DNA of 64,000 bases from QALR01 sp900552255. GTDB lineage: Bacteria > Bacillota > Clostridia > Oscillospirales > CAG-272. The position numbers and the translations under genes are program-made. The notes under the pieces are model-generated. The model had not been told where the DNA came from and did no database searches. It worked only from the letters and a program-made list of their open reading frames with translations. Of the stretch, positions 42,606 to 51,642 are shown piece by piece (positions within the stretch are counted from its first letter, which is position 1; each line of letters starts with the position of its first letter). The stretch is taken from contig DBFVEH010000018.1 of NCBI GenBank assembly GCA_048526005.1, positions 1 to 64,000 of the forward strand, written 5' to 3'.

Positions 42606-43112
42606 TTATTTTTCCTCTTCGGGAACAGGCGTATCGGGAGTAAGATCAGAATCCGGTGTTTCCTCGGATTCCGTCTCTTCATCCTCCTTCTTCTTCTTTT
42701 TCGAGCCGAATGCCGCCTTGATCTTTGAGATGATATCCGGCGCCCTGTCCACAATATTTTCAATCGACGCGCCGAGGTCGGAGACATTTGTCGGATTGTG
42801 TACACTCAAAAGCTCCACCTTTCCGTCAGCGGAAACGACCAAAAAGCCGACAGGAGAAACCGATACGCCCGTCCCGCCGCCGCCTCCGAAATTGTTTTTG
42901 CCTACCGCTGCCGAATTTTTTCCCGCGTAGTCGTTTCCGCCGCCTGCAAAGCCGACGGAAACCTTGGAGATCGGAATGATCGTCGTTCCCGCCGACGTCA
43001 TGATCGCCTCCCCGATGATGGTATTGGCATCCACAAGCTCGCGAATGCTGTCAAGCGACGATTCGATCAGCTCGCTGATTTTGTTTTTCTGTGTGTTTTT
43101 CTGATTATCCAT
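42606..43112 (-). CDS. gerW: Sporulation protein GerW (YtfJ family)
   Basis: The 168-residue protein matches YtfJ: IGEAIMTSAGTTIIPISKVS, VGFAGGGNDY and the Gly-rich run NNFGGGGGTGVSVSPVGFLV, ending with an acidic tail. In Bacillus it is needed for proper spore germination (dormancy exit). It lies 27 bp after the DUF2953 gene, as ytfI precedes ytfJ in Bacillus. Confidence 0.92.
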   Translation of the reverse strand: MDNQKNTQKNKISELIESSLDSIRELVDANTIIGEAIMTSAGTTIIPISKVSVGFAGGGNDYAGKNSAAVGKNNFGGGGGTGVSVSPVGFLVVSADGKVELLSVHNPTNVSDLGASIENIVDRAPDIISKIKAAFGSKKKKKEDEETESEETPDSDLTPDTPVPEEEK

Positions 43113-43139
43113 GATCGTGCCACCCTTTCCTTCCGTTCA

Positions 43140-43760
43140 TTATGATTTGACAGCCGTTTGGCTTTTATTTTTCACAAATGCGATCCCCGCCGCAAGCAGC
43201 GTCGCGAGAACGCCCCACAGGTTGATGGAAAAATCGATTTTGATCCGCACCTTTGTTTTTTCACCCAAAAAATCCGCAGACACGTCCACCGGCGCCGATT
43301 TTTTTACTTTAAAATGGATTCCGCTTTGGAGAAGCTCAAAGAGATTGCTGGAAAGCCCCGCGACTGCTCCGTAAAGCACCGCGGTTTTGGCGGCATCTCC
43401 GGTCGCAACGGCGATTTCATACGCATGCAGCCGAATCCGCAAATGCCGTCTGAGTTTTTTCATAATCGCCGCCGCAATCCGCAAAATCAAGCGGAGCATA
43501 TGCAGAATATTCCGCTTTTTCTTGGGAGCCGCTTCTTTCTTCTCTTTTTTCTTCTTCTTTTTTGCCGCTTGCTTTTCCCGTTTTCGCTTTTCTTTTTTTG
43601 GATGCTTCCGTTTTTTCGCCGGAAAAACGGATATTTTCACGAACAACACGCGAATCCACACACGCAGCTCGTCGTCTGCCGAAATCACCGCATGAAAAGG
43701 AACCGTGAGCAAAAATACAAAAAACAGGAGGACCGCCCCGGCAATGAGAAGTCCCGTCAT
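43140..43760 (-). CDS. DUF2953 protein (YtfI-like)
   Basis: The 206-residue protein has an N-terminal membrane helix, a Lys-rich stretch (about 48-85, mostly K, R, E) and an RNILHMLRLILRIAA amphipathic region. YtfI-type DUF2953 proteins lie next to GerW in many Firmicutes. Function unknown, presumably sporulation related. It overlaps scpB by 4 bp. Confidence 0.85.
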   Translation of the reverse strand: MTGLLIAGAVLLFFVFLLTVPFHAVISADDELRVWIRVLFVKISVFPAKKRKHPKKEKRKREKQAAKKKKKKEKKEAAPKKKRNILHMLRLILRIAAAIMKKLRRHLRIRLHAYEIAVATGDAAKTAVLYGAVAGLSSNLFELLQSGIHFKVKKSAPVDVSADFLGEKTKVRIKIDFSINLWGVLATLLAAGIAFVKNKSQTAVKS

Positions 43761-44311
43761 GAGGCGTCACCGCCGACAAGCGGCAGCGGCGGCAGCTCGG
43801 ATAAATCTGACAGTCCGAATACCCGCAGAAACGCCTCCGTCGTCCCGTAAAGACGCGGCCTTCCCGGCACGTCCATTCTTCCCTTTTCCTCAATCAGCTC
43901 ACGCTCGGTCAAAACGCCGACCGAATAGGAGCTGTCCACACCGCGCACCTGATCGATATAGGAGCGCGTCACCGGCTGATTATACGCGATGATCGCCAGC
44001 GTCTCGAGCGACGCCTTGGAAAGATTCCCGCCGTCGCGGATTCCGAGCGCCGCTTTGATATAATCTGCGAAAACCTCTTTTGTCACAAGCTGACAGGCAT
44101 TTCCGAGCGTCAGAAGCTGGATGCCGCGCGGAAGTCCGCAGGACTCATATTCCCCTGCATATTCCGAAACGAGCGAGCGGATCTCATCCTCCGGAACGCC
44201 CGTCACCTCGGAAAGCTTTGCAAAGGTCACAGGGTGTCCCGCCGCAAACAGCACCGCTTCGATGATCCGTTTGATTTCCTCCGGCGTTATGATTTTTTCC
44301 TCATCCGGCAT
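43757..44311 (-). CDS. scpB: Segregation and condensation protein ScpB
   Basis: The 184-residue protein has two winged-helix domains; the family motif is LSKASLETLAIIAYNQPVTR followed by IDQVRGVDS. ScpB dimers bind ScpA in the SMC condensin complex that organises the chromosome. The genes scpA and scpB overlap by 11 bp. Confidence 0.95.
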   Translation of the reverse strand: MPDEEKIITPEEIKRIIEAVLFAAGHPVTFAKLSEVTGVPEDEIRSLVSEYAGEYESCGLPRGIQLLTLGNACQLVTKEVFADYIKAALGIRDGGNLSKASLETLAIIAYNQPVTRSYIDQVRGVDSSYSVGVLTERELIEEKGRMDVPGRPRLYGTTEAFLRVFGLSDLSELPPLPLVGGDAS

Positions 44312-45077
44312 TTACCGTCGCCTCCATCCCGTCCCGTCTGTGTTCGGCACTGAAATTCAGAATGATGTTGGAGCTTGTCACGTCGCCCACCTCCTTTTGC
44401 AGAACGATTCTTCCCGCCTTCAAAAGCTCGAGGGTGGCATAAAAGACCGCGACGATCTCCGAGCGGCTCGTCACATTCTCAAAAAGCTCGTCGAAATGCG
44501 CGCTCCGCCTGCGATACATGAACCGCAGAACGGACACGATCTTCTCCGAAACCGGCACGATATGCCGCTTGATAATAGGCGCGATTTTGTCCATCGGACG
44601 GTTTTCCTCCTCCTCGCGCCGGCGTTCGCCCATGCGAAAGAGCAGCTTTTCCAAAGCGCCCGTGAGAAGCGCGATATCCATCTCATCCGGGATTCCCTTA
44701 TCCGACCTAATCTCATCGGTATCCTTTTCAAATCGTCCCGCAAAGCTCTTTTCCCTGTCGGAAAGCCACGCCGCCGCTTCCTTTGCGGTTTTATATTCCA
44801 TCAGAACGCGGACAAGCGCGTCGCGCGGGTCCTCCTCTTCCTCTTTTTTCGGAAGCAGCATCCGGCTTTTGATGTACATCAGCTCCGAGGCCATCGTGAT
44901 AAACTCGCCGGCGACCTCCATGTCCATCTGCTTCATCAGGTCGACGTATTCCATATACTGATCAAAAATCAGAGAGATCCTGATATCCAAAATATCCATC
45001 TTGTTCTTGGCGATCAGGGCAAGCAGAAGCTCGAGAGGGCCCTCAAATATTTCGGTCTTAAAAACAAGCTGTTCCAA
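44301..45077 (-). CDS. scpA: Segregation and condensation protein ScpA (kleisin)
   Basis: The protein has about 258 residues and starts KTEIFEGPLELLLALIAKNKM, the kleisin N-terminus that contacts the SMC neck. TTG 45077 is preferred as GGAGG lies 5 bases ahead; the GTG 15 bp upstream has none. The central part has the typical acidic linker (EEEEDPRD) and the winged-helix end. It bridges SMC heads. Confidence 0.9.
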   Translation of the reverse strand: MEQLVFKTEIFEGPLELLLALIAKNKMDILDIRISLIFDQYMEYVDLMKQMDMEVAGEFITMASELMYIKSRMLLPKKEEEEDPRDALVRVLMEYKTAKEAAAWLSDREKSFAGRFEKDTDEIRSDKGIPDEMDIALLTGALEKLLFRMGERRREEEENRPMDKIAPIIKRHIVPVSEKIVSVLRFMYRRRSAHFDELFENVTSRSEIVAVFYATLELLKAGRIVLQKEVGDVTSSNIILNFSAEHRRDGMEATVNAG

Positions 45078-45113
45078 AAGAACCTCCGTCACCGACCCTA
45101 TACGGTGAAATAT

Positions 45114-45857
45114 TTAATAAAAGCGGAAAAACGGCAGCAGCCGAATGAGCCAGTTCATGCCGCTGAGCAGCCAAACGGAAAGCGTGCCGAGGATATTGCT
45201 GAAAGCGCCGAACCAAAGCAGAATGAACATGGCGATCATGATATACCGCTCATACCGCATGATTCCGAAATATATCTTCGTCGGCAGAAAAATATATACG
45301 ATGCGCGAGCCGTCGAGCGGCGGAATCGGCAAAAGATTGAACACCGCAAGACTGACGTTGAGAAGTGCAAATTGCTGGAAAAGCACAAAGACGAGATACA
45401 TCACCTTCACCGACATAAGCTCTGTTTCCGGCGGCAGGCTGTAGATAGCGCCGTTCCAAAGGTCGATAAAGGAAACGGGATCTGCCGCCGTCAAAGAATA
45501 AATCAGATAGGACAAATACAAAAGGAAGAGTCCGATAAAGCTCATGAGAAGATTGGAGATCGGTCCCGCGGCGGCGACAAGCGCCATGTCGCGGCGCGGC
45601 TTCTTGTAATAGCGCGAATCGACCGGAACCGGCTTCGCCCATCCGAACCGAAAAAACACCATGCAGATAAGACCCAAGATATCGATATGCTTGATCGGAT
45701 TCAGCGTTAGTCTGCCGAGATTTTTCGCCGTGGGATCTCCCAGCTTATACGACACATAACCGTGCGCACACTCATGCACGGACAGTGCCAAAAGTACGCC
45801 CGGTATCGCCAAAAGATAGGATACAAGAGCATTCGGATTTGAAAAAATATCCAGCAT
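45114..45857 (-). CDS. M50-family (site-2) metalloprotease
   Basis: The 247-residue membrane protein has the zinc motif HECAH (about 28-32) in the first helix pair and the C-terminal FNLLPIPPLDGSRI (Asp ligand). This short S2P form lacks PDZ domains and resembles the YwhC-type family. It likely cuts membrane proteins within the bilayer; substrate unknown. It sits 37 bp downstream of engB and 36 bp before scpA. Confidence 0.88.
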   Translation of the reverse strand: MLDIFSNPNALVSYLLAIPGVLLALSVHECAHGYVSYKLGDPTAKNLGRLTLNPIKHIDILGLICMVFFRFGWAKPVPVDSRYYKKPRRDMALVAAAGPISNLLMSFIGLFLLYLSYLIYSLTAADPVSFIDLWNGAIYSLPPETELMSVKVMYLVFVLFQQFALLNVSLAVFNLLPIPPLDGSRIVYIFLPTKIYFGIMRYERYIMIAMFILLWFGAFSNILGTLSVWLLSGMNWLIRLLPFFRFY

Positions 45858-45894
45858 TACGTATCATCCTTTATAAGAATATTTTAGGAAACTG

Positions 45895-46494
45895 TCACCT
45901 GATATATTCGGAAACCGCAGTGAGAAGCTCATTTTTCCCGATGCCTGTCTGTGAGGAGAACAGAATCGTGCGGATCCTCTCCGCCGCATACGGCGGCGAC
46001 AGGAGCGGATGCGAGCAAAGCGCGTCAAAATTGGAATTCCGCGCCGTCGTGTTCAGCTTGTCGGATTTGGTCGCCACGACAAGATACGGCACGGCGTTCG
46101 CGTTCAGCCATTCGATCATCATATAATCGTCCTCGGTCGGACCGACCTTCAGATCGATGAGCTGAAAGACGGCACATGCCATACCGCTCTCGAGATAATC
46201 GTTGGTAAGGCCAGCCCATACGCGGCGTTCGCTCTCGGAACGTCTCGCATAGCCGTAGCCCGGCAGATCGACAAGATACAGCTTTTTATCGATTTCATAG
46301 AAATTAATCGTGATCGTCTTTCCGGGGGAAGAGCTCGTGCGCGCGAAGCTCTTTCTGCCGAGCAGCGTATTGATAAGCGAGCTCTTCCCGACGTTCGAGC
46401 GTCCCGAAAGAGCGATCTGCGGCAGTCCGTCGCGCGGGAACTGGTCGGCTCTGCCGGCCGTCATTTTAAGGACGGCATTCTGTGTATTGAGCAT
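45895..46494 (-). CDS. engB: Ribosome biogenesis GTPase EngB (YsxC)
   Basis: The 199-residue small GTPase has G1 GRSNVGKSSLINTL, G3 DLPGYGYA and G4 ATKSDKL, with an N-terminal segment typical of YsxC. It aids 50S subunit assembly. ATG 46494 is chosen; the coding region overlaps the end of lon by 29 bp, which suggests co-translation, as lon-ysxC in Bacillus. Confidence 0.95.
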   Translation of the reverse strand: MLNTQNAVLKMTAGRADQFPRDGLPQIALSGRSNVGKSSLINTLLGRKSFARTSSSPGKTITINFYEIDKKLYLVDLPGYGYARRSESERRVWAGLTNDYLESGMACAVFQLIDLKVGPTEDDYMMIEWLNANAVPYLVVATKSDKLNTTARNSNFDALCSHPLLSPPYAAERIRTILFSSQTGIGKNELLTAVSEYIR

Positions 46495-48862
46495 ATTTTC
46501 CCTCTTTTTTTCTCTTCCGTTCAAACGGATCGCGCTCAAGGGCGAGCGTCAGCGCCTCCTTTGCGGAGGAAATGGACTTGATCTGAACGGCCGCCTTGAC
46601 TTCGTCGGCAATTTCCGCAATATCGCTTTCGTTGTCCTTCGGAATCAGAATCGTCCGAACGCCGGCGAGATACGCCGCCATCGTTTTTTCACGAAGCCCG
46701 CCGATCGCCATGACACGCCCATGGAGCGTGATCTCGCCCGTCATCGCCACATCGCGGCGCACAGGGATCCCGCAAAGCTCGCTGACAAGCGCCGTCACCA
46801 TCGTGACGCCCGCCGACGGGCCGTCCTTCGGAACGGCGCCCTCCGGAACATGAATATGAATGTCGTTCGTTTTATAGAAGTCGGGTTCGATGCCAAGCGC
46901 GGGCGAAAGACTCCGTATGTAGCTGATTGCCGCCTTTGCGGATTCCTTCATCACGTCGCCGAGCGAGCCCGTCAGCTCCAAATGTCCCGTACCGGGCAGC
47001 GCCATCGCCTCGATGCGCAGAAGGTCCCCGCCAAGCTCCGTCCACGCCATTCCGTTGACGATGCCGATTTCGTTTTCATCGGAAATCCGTTCGCGGAGCA
47101 TTTTCTGTTCTCCGACGAAAGACGCAAGATTTTTAAGCGTCACGCGGACGCTTTTTTTCTCCCCGCAGGATACGGTTTTCGCTGCGCGGCGGCAGCACTT
47201 CTCGATGCAGCGCTCGAGGCCGCGCACGCCCGCTTCTCTCGTATAGCAGTCGATGAGCTCATAAACGGATTCGTCGTCCATCTTGAACATGCGCGCAAGA
47301 AGTCCGTGCTTTTTCATCTGCTTGGGAATCAGATGACGGCGCGCGATCGCGAATTTCTCCGCCCGCGTATAGGCGTGAAGCTCGATGATCTCCATGCGGT
47401 CGAGCAGCGGGCGCGCAATGGTATCGAGACTATTCGCCGTTGTGATAAACATGCAGTTTGAAAGATCGACGGGAATTTCCACAAAATTGTCGCGGAAGGT
47501 CTTATTCTGCTCCCGGTCGAGCACCTCCAGCATCGCGGACGCGGGATCGCCGCGCATATCGCTCGCCATTTTGTCGATCTCATCGAGCAGGATCAGCGGA
47601 TTGCTGCTCTTCGCCTCGATCAGCGCGTTGATAATCCGCCCTGGCATGGAGCCGATATAGGTTTTTCTGTGTCCGCGGATCTCCGCCTCGTCATGGACGC
47701 CGCCGAGGGAGACACGGACAAACTTCCGGTTCGTCGCTCTCGCAATCGACGTCGCGATCGAGGTTTTCCCCGTCCCGGGAGGCCCCACAAGACAGATGAT
47801 CTGCCCGCGCAGGTCGGGATTCAGCTTCAAGGCGGCGAGATATTCGATGATCCTTTCCTTGACCTTTTCAAGTCCCTCGTGGTCGTCGTCTAGGATCTTT
47901 TTCACCTCGGGGATATCGATCCTCTCTTCCGTGGAAACCGCAAACGGAACGTCGAGGCACACCTCGATATAGTTGCGGATGACGGTGTTTTCCGCCGAGC
48001 CGAACGGAACGCGCGAAAGCCGGCCAATCTCCTTTGTGAGCGCCTTTTTCACATAATCCGGATAACCGCCCTTTGCGAGCCGTTCCGTATATTCCTTGAT
48101 ATCGTCGTCGTCGAAATCCTCCTCATCCTCGCCCAGCTCCTCGCGGATGACCTTCATCTGTTCGCGCAGATAATAGTCGCGCTGATTTTTCTTCATGCGC
48201 TCGTCGACCTCGCGTTTGATGCGGACGCGCTCTTCCATAACGCTCTTTTCCGCTTCCAGCATACCGATGAGCTTTTCCGCGCGGGCGCACGGAGAGAATT
48301 CCTCCAAAATCTTCTGTTTGTCCTCCGGCTCCGGAATGAGATTTTCCGCCGCGAAGTCGCAGGCCGCGCCAAGATCGTGTATCGTGTCGAAAAGCAGCCA
48401 GAACTCCTTGGAAAATTTCGGCGCATATTTCGCAAACTCCGCGATGATGCTCCCGATTTCGCGCAGCAGCGCGCGGGAGCGAAGCTCCGTACCGGTCTCG
48501 ATCACGAGCTTTTCGAGTATGTTCGCCGTCTGGAGCCTTTCGTCGCCGAAGCCGGTGAGAACCGCACGCCTTTCCGGCTCGATGATGGCGCGGAAGAGGC
48601 CGCTTTGGGTCTTGACCACCTGCTTGACTTTTGCGATAACGCCCACCGTATAGACGTCGTCGAGCTCCGTCACATCTTCAAGCGGATTTTTCTGGCAGAC
48701 AAGAAAGACGGGCGAGCCCTCTTTCGCAGCGGTCTCCAGTATTTTTTTCGCCGGGCCTCTGTCCATATCGATGGTCATCGGAATCCCCGGAAAAGCCACG
48801 ATGCGGCGAAGCACCGCGCACGGCATGGTATATTTTTTTATGGTTTCTGTCGTGATTGCCAT
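46466..48862 (-). CDS. lon: ATP-dependent protease Lon
   Basis: The 798-residue protease has the N-terminal substrate domain, a coiled coil (about 190-260), the AAA+ motor with Walker A GPPGTGKTS and Walker B LILLDEIDKM, and the C-terminal Ser/Lys protease with EGAVPKDGPSAGVTM (catalytic Ser) and a later Lys. It degrades misfolded and regulatory proteins. The start at ATG 48862 follows AGGGGAGTG. A leader with two hairpins precedes it; no CIRCE or CtsR heptad site was seen. Confidence 0.97.
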   Translation of the reverse strand: MAITTETIKKYTMPCAVLRRIVAFPGIPMTIDMDRGPAKKILETAAKEGSPVFLVCQKNPLEDVTELDDVYTVGVIAKVKQVVKTQSGLFRAIIEPERRAVLTGFGDERLQTANILEKLVIETGTELRSRALLREIGSIIAEFAKYAPKFSKEFWLLFDTIHDLGAACDFAAENLIPEPEDKQKILEEFSPCARAEKLIGMLEAEKSVMEERVRIKREVDERMKKNQRDYYLREQMKVIREELGEDEEDFDDDDIKEYTERLAKGGYPDYVKKALTKEIGRLSRVPFGSAENTVIRNYIEVCLDVPFAVSTEERIDIPEVKKILDDDHEGLEKVKERIIEYLAALKLNPDLRGQIICLVGPPGTGKTSIATSIARATNRKFVRVSLGGVHDEAEIRGHRKTYIGSMPGRIINALIEAKSSNPLILLDEIDKMASDMRGDPASAMLEVLDREQNKTFRDNFVEIPVDLSNCMFITTANSLDTIARPLLDRMEIIELHAYTRAEKFAIARRHLIPKQMKKHGLLARMFKMDDESVYELIDCYTREAGVRGLERCIEKCCRRAAKTVSCGEKKSVRVTLKNLASFVGEQKMLRERISDENEIGIVNGMAWTELGGDLLRIEAMALPGTGHLELTGSLGDVMKESAKAAISYIRSLSPALGIEPDFYKTNDIHIHVPEGAVPKDGPSAGVTMVTALVSELCGIPVRRDVAMTGEITLHGRVMAIGGLREKTMAAYLAGVRTILIPKDNESDIAEIADEVKAAVQIKSISSAKEALTLALERDPFERKRKKEGKYAQYTECRP

Positions 48863-48884
48863 ATTTCATTCACTCCCCTTCTAT

Positions 48885-48930
48885 GTGCCCGGGAGAGGGC
48901 ACCTATGTGATGCGCCGCTGTGAAAGGCGC
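48885..48930 (-). promoter_or_regulatory. Two hairpins in the lon leader
   Basis: Inverted repeats GTGCCC-N6-GGGCAC (48885-48902) and GCGCC-N9-GGCGC (48912-48930) lie 23-70 bases before the lon start. Neither is followed by a T-run. They could stabilise the mRNA or be bound by a regulator. Confidence 0.3.
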
Positions 48931-48980
48931 GTATCAGCAATGCTACGGCAACAGGAATGATATAAATCCCTATTTTAATT

Positions 48981-48989
48981 ATTATATCA
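48981..48989 (-). promoter_or_regulatory. Extended -10 promoter of lon
   Basis: On the minus strand TGATATAAT (TGN plus TATAAT) at 48989-48981. The -35 region is weak. Confidence 0.5.
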
Positions 48990-49218
48990 CACTTTTATCC
49001 GTTTTTCCATACCTTTGCTCAAAATTATATGAACATATCATTACCAAATTGAAAACTAACGCGGCAGCCTAAATGCCTTCCCGTTCCGTCCAAAAAGCAG
49101 CCGCGCGCAGAATCCTGCAAAGGAACTCATTTTGCAGAGATTTTTACATACAGCGAGACTTCCCCAGCCATTCCCAAATTCAAGGAAAAAATGCCCATAT
49201 TCTCCCCAGCCTCCGTTT
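48990..49218. other. Intergenic region between lon and the TauE gene
   Basis: No gene, tRNA or clear regulatory motif was recognised in this 229-bp part; an ORF on the plus strand here continues antisense through real genes and is not coding. Confidence 0.4.
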
Positions 49219-49989
49219 TTACAAAAAACGCACCGTCAGCATGACCGCGCCGAGCACAGCCAAGACGATACCGGTCACGCGGTTGAGCGTTTTTGCCGGC
49301 GCCTTATTGGCAAATCTCGCCGCGACCTCGGCACCGACAAGTGTGAAAACGATGCACAGGATCAACGCTGTAAGATCGGGCATGGAGCCATCGATCCAAA
49401 AATGCGAAACAGCGCCGGTAAGCGCCGTAAAGGTCATGATAAAAACGCTTGTGCCGACAGCCGTTTTCAGCTCATATCCGAGCACGCTCGTCAGAATGAG
49501 CAGCATCATCATGCCGCCGCCCGCACCGACAAAGCCGCAGATAAAGCCGATGACAATCCCGCACAGAATCGATTGCAGAATCCTTGCTCTGCGGCTTTTC
49601 CCCTCGAGCTTTTCCTTTGTGGTCATGACCGGTTTCACGATGAATTTGACGCCGAGCAGAAGCGTCATAAAGATGGAAAACGTCCCCATCGTCCCGCCCG
49701 ATATCTTGGACGCGGCAAAGCTGCCGACAAGGGTAAAAACCAGTACGGATGCAAGCATGACAAGCCCGTTTTTGATATCCAAATTTTTATTTTTCCCATA
49801 AGTATAAGCCGACGCCGCCGATGCCAGAACATCGGACGCCAGCGCGATTCCGACCGCCTCATAGGCGTCAAAGCCCAAAAAGGTAATCAGCATCGGAGAA
49901 ATCACCGCCGCGGCGGAAAGGCCGGAAAGACCGGTCCCCACTCCCGCGCCGAGGCCGGCGACGATACATACGATGACTTTCACAAGCAT
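49219..49989 (-). CDS. TauE/SafE-family (sulfite exporter-like) permease
   Basis: The 256-residue membrane protein has about eight helices in two related halves: the first with AGLGAGVGTGLSGLSAAAVISP and the second with GFICGFVGAGGGMMMLLILT, the repeated motif of the TauE/SafE family. Members export or import sulfite, sulfoacetate or other organic anions; the substrate is unknown here. ATG 49989 with GGGAGGT is preferred over a longer reading. Confidence 0.88.
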   Translation of the reverse strand: MLVKVIVCIVAGLGAGVGTGLSGLSAAAVISPMLITFLGFDAYEAVGIALASDVLASAASAYTYGKNKNLDIKNGLVMLASVLVFTLVGSFAASKISGGTMGTFSIFMTLLLGVKFIVKPVMTTKEKLEGKSRRARILQSILCGIVIGFICGFVGAGGGMMMLLILTSVLGYELKTAVGTSVFIMTFTALTGAVSHFWIDGSMPDLTALILCIVFTLVGAEVAARFANKAPAKTLNRVTGIVLAVLGAVMLTVRFL

Positions 49990-50036
49990 AGGGTACCTCC
50001 CGCTAAAATTCCAAAGGATCGTCCGCAGAATCAGCA

Positions 50037-50063
50037 AAGCGCCGGAGCTATGCTCCGGCGCTT
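50037..50063 (-). terminator. Hairpin after the trigger-factor-like gene
   Basis: A perfect 12-bp stem with 3-base loop, but only TTT follows on the minus strand. It may reduce read-through into the TauE gene 50 bp further. Confidence 0.5.
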
Positions 50064-50076
50064 ATCATCACAGATG

Positions 50077-51513
50077 TTAGGATTCGGAAGTGCCCGACTG
50101 AGGGATCTCCGGCGCACCCGAAATTCGGTCGAGAAGCATATCGGTGACAAGCGTCTCAATAAAGGAAAGCCGCATCACCTCTTCGCCGTAAAGACTTTCG
50201 ATCTCCTTTGCCGTATATTCCACTCCATAATAAGAGGTATAATCGGCAGCAATCTGCTCAAGATCCGCCGTATAATCCTCATCGGTGTATTCGATGCCCA
50301 GCGCTTTCTGCGTCAGCTTGACAACGATATACTGATAAGCGGCCTTCTTTGCGGATTCCTCGATATAGGTCTTATCGCTTCCGTCCGGATACAGCATCTC
50401 CCTGACTTCTTTTTTCGTATACGTCATCCCATACTGTGCATAGGTCGCAACCATATCGGATACCTCGCGGTTGACATAGTTGGTATAAATTTTTTCAAAC
50501 GCCGAGACCAGCTTATCCGGATAAGAAATCAGCTCGGAACGGTCATATACAAAATCCATCAGAGCATACTCCGAAAAGCTTTGGACACGGAATGCGTATT
50601 TCAATTCCCAAATGTTGCTAAAAGGCGTGTTCTCCGTGATCAGCGCGTTATCGTTGTAGACGTCCTTGATTTCGATGGCGAACACCGCTTCCTTGCCGGC
50701 CAGCGTCTCATCAAGCTCGTAATCCTCGGGGAACGTCACCGTGATTTCAAATTTCTCACCGTTTTTGTGACCGACAAGCTGGCTTTCAAAGCCGTCTATA
50801 AAGCCTGCCTCGCCGACGACGATCGAATAATTCTCTCCGGTACCGCCGTCGAATTTTTCACCGTCGATCGTACCCGTAAAATTCATCTTTACGGTATCGC
50901 CGTATTCGATCACGTCCTTGCTTTTTGCCACCGCGTTATAAAAAGATACGAGCAGATCGGAGATATAGCTGTCCGTATAAACTGCGGGAAGCGCCTTTTT
51001 GACCGTAACCGTAAATCTCACCGTTTCACCCGCAAGAGCGTCGTCCTCATAGTCCTCGTCAAGCTCCATGGTAAAGGAAAACGCCTCGTCGACCTTGACG
51101 GTCCTGCCTGTGGTGGTGCTGACGGAAACGTCGTCCACCTTATAGCATACCCCATAATCAAATGCAGAATTATCGGCATAGCGGTAAACATCATAGTCCT
51201 TGATATAATCCGCATCGTCATCATGCGTCCAAGCTTCGATCTCGGTCGTCGTCCCGTCCTCTCCGACAAGCTCGGCCGTCACAAAAAAATCGAGTGTATA
51301 GCCGGTCGTGGGATAGAACGATTTCGTCGTCTCCGAAAGCTGTTCTCTGTATGCCTCATACCGCTCGCAAAGCTCCTCATACGGGAAATCCGTGATATCG
51401 CCGAGCTTCACATAGGCGGTCAAATCCTCGTTTTCGATATCGAATTTTCCACATCCCGTGAACACTACGGCACACATGACAAGAGCCATGACAAGACAAA
51501 TAAACTTTTTCAT
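50077..51513 (-). CDS. Trigger-factor-like peptidyl-prolyl isomerase lipoprotein
   Basis: The 478-residue protein has a lipoprotein signal ending VFTGC (Cys about 21), unlike cytoplasmic trigger factor. An FKBP domain lies at about 220-305 (GDTVKMNFTGTIDGEKFDGG and EAGFIDGFESQLVGHKNGEK). The region after it (FRVQSFSEYALMDFVYDRS, then TKKEVREMLYP) resembles the helical C-terminal chaperone domain of trigger factor. The N-terminal 200 residues are a mainly beta domain of unknown type that may replace the ribosome-binding part. It should assist folding of secreted proteins outside the membrane. Start ATG 51513. Confidence 0.85.
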   Translation of the reverse strand: MKKFICLVMALVMCAVVFTGCGKFDIENEDLTAYVKLGDITDFPYEELCERYEAYREQLSETTKSFYPTTGYTLDFFVTAELVGEDGTTTEIEAWTHDDDADYIKDYDVYRYADNSAFDYGVCYKVDDVSVSTTTGRTVKVDEAFSFTMELDEDYEDDALAGETVRFTVTVKKALPAVYTDSYISDLLVSFYNAVAKSKDVIEYGDTVKMNFTGTIDGEKFDGGTGENYSIVVGEAGFIDGFESQLVGHKNGEKFEITVTFPEDYELDETLAGKEAVFAIEIKDVYNDNALITENTPFSNIWELKYAFRVQSFSEYALMDFVYDRSELISYPDKLVSAFEKIYTNYVNREVSDMVATYAQYGMTYTKKEVREMLYPDGSDKTYIEESAKKAAYQYIVVKLTQKALGIEYTDEDYTADLEQIAADYTSYYGVEYTAKEIESLYGEEVMRLSFIETLVTDMLLDRISGAPEIPQSGTSES

Positions 51514-51565
51514 AGTTCCACCATCCAAACGAATTTACATTTTCCAAAAAATATAGGGTTTTTTA

Positions 51566-51594
51566 ATAGTATCACACATTCGGCATAAATTCAA
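51566..51594 (-). promoter_or_regulatory. Probable promoter of the trigger-factor-like gene
   Basis: On the minus strand TTGAAT (51594-51589), 17-bp spacer, TACTAT (51571-51566), with TGA before the -10. Confidence 0.45.
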
Positions 51595-51642
51595 CCTTTT
51601 TTTATGGAAAAAGCCAAACCGCCGCAATTCTTCACAAAAATT

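Noticed and set aside
44121..45710. A 529-codon open frame on the plus strand
   Set aside because: It is antisense to scpA, scpB and the M50 protease genes.
48863..49218. Heat-shock sites (CIRCE or CtsR) before lon
   Set aside because: No TTAGCACTC-N9-GAGTGCTAA and no GGTCAAA repeats were seen.
50077..51513. The housekeeping trigger factor gene tig
   Set aside because: The lipoprotein signal and the extra N-terminal domain do not fit cytoplasmic trigger factor.
49132..51588. An 818-codon open frame on the plus strand
   Set aside because: It is antisense to the TauE and trigger-factor-like genes, lacks a ribosome-binding site and has a low-complexity His/Arg-rich translation.
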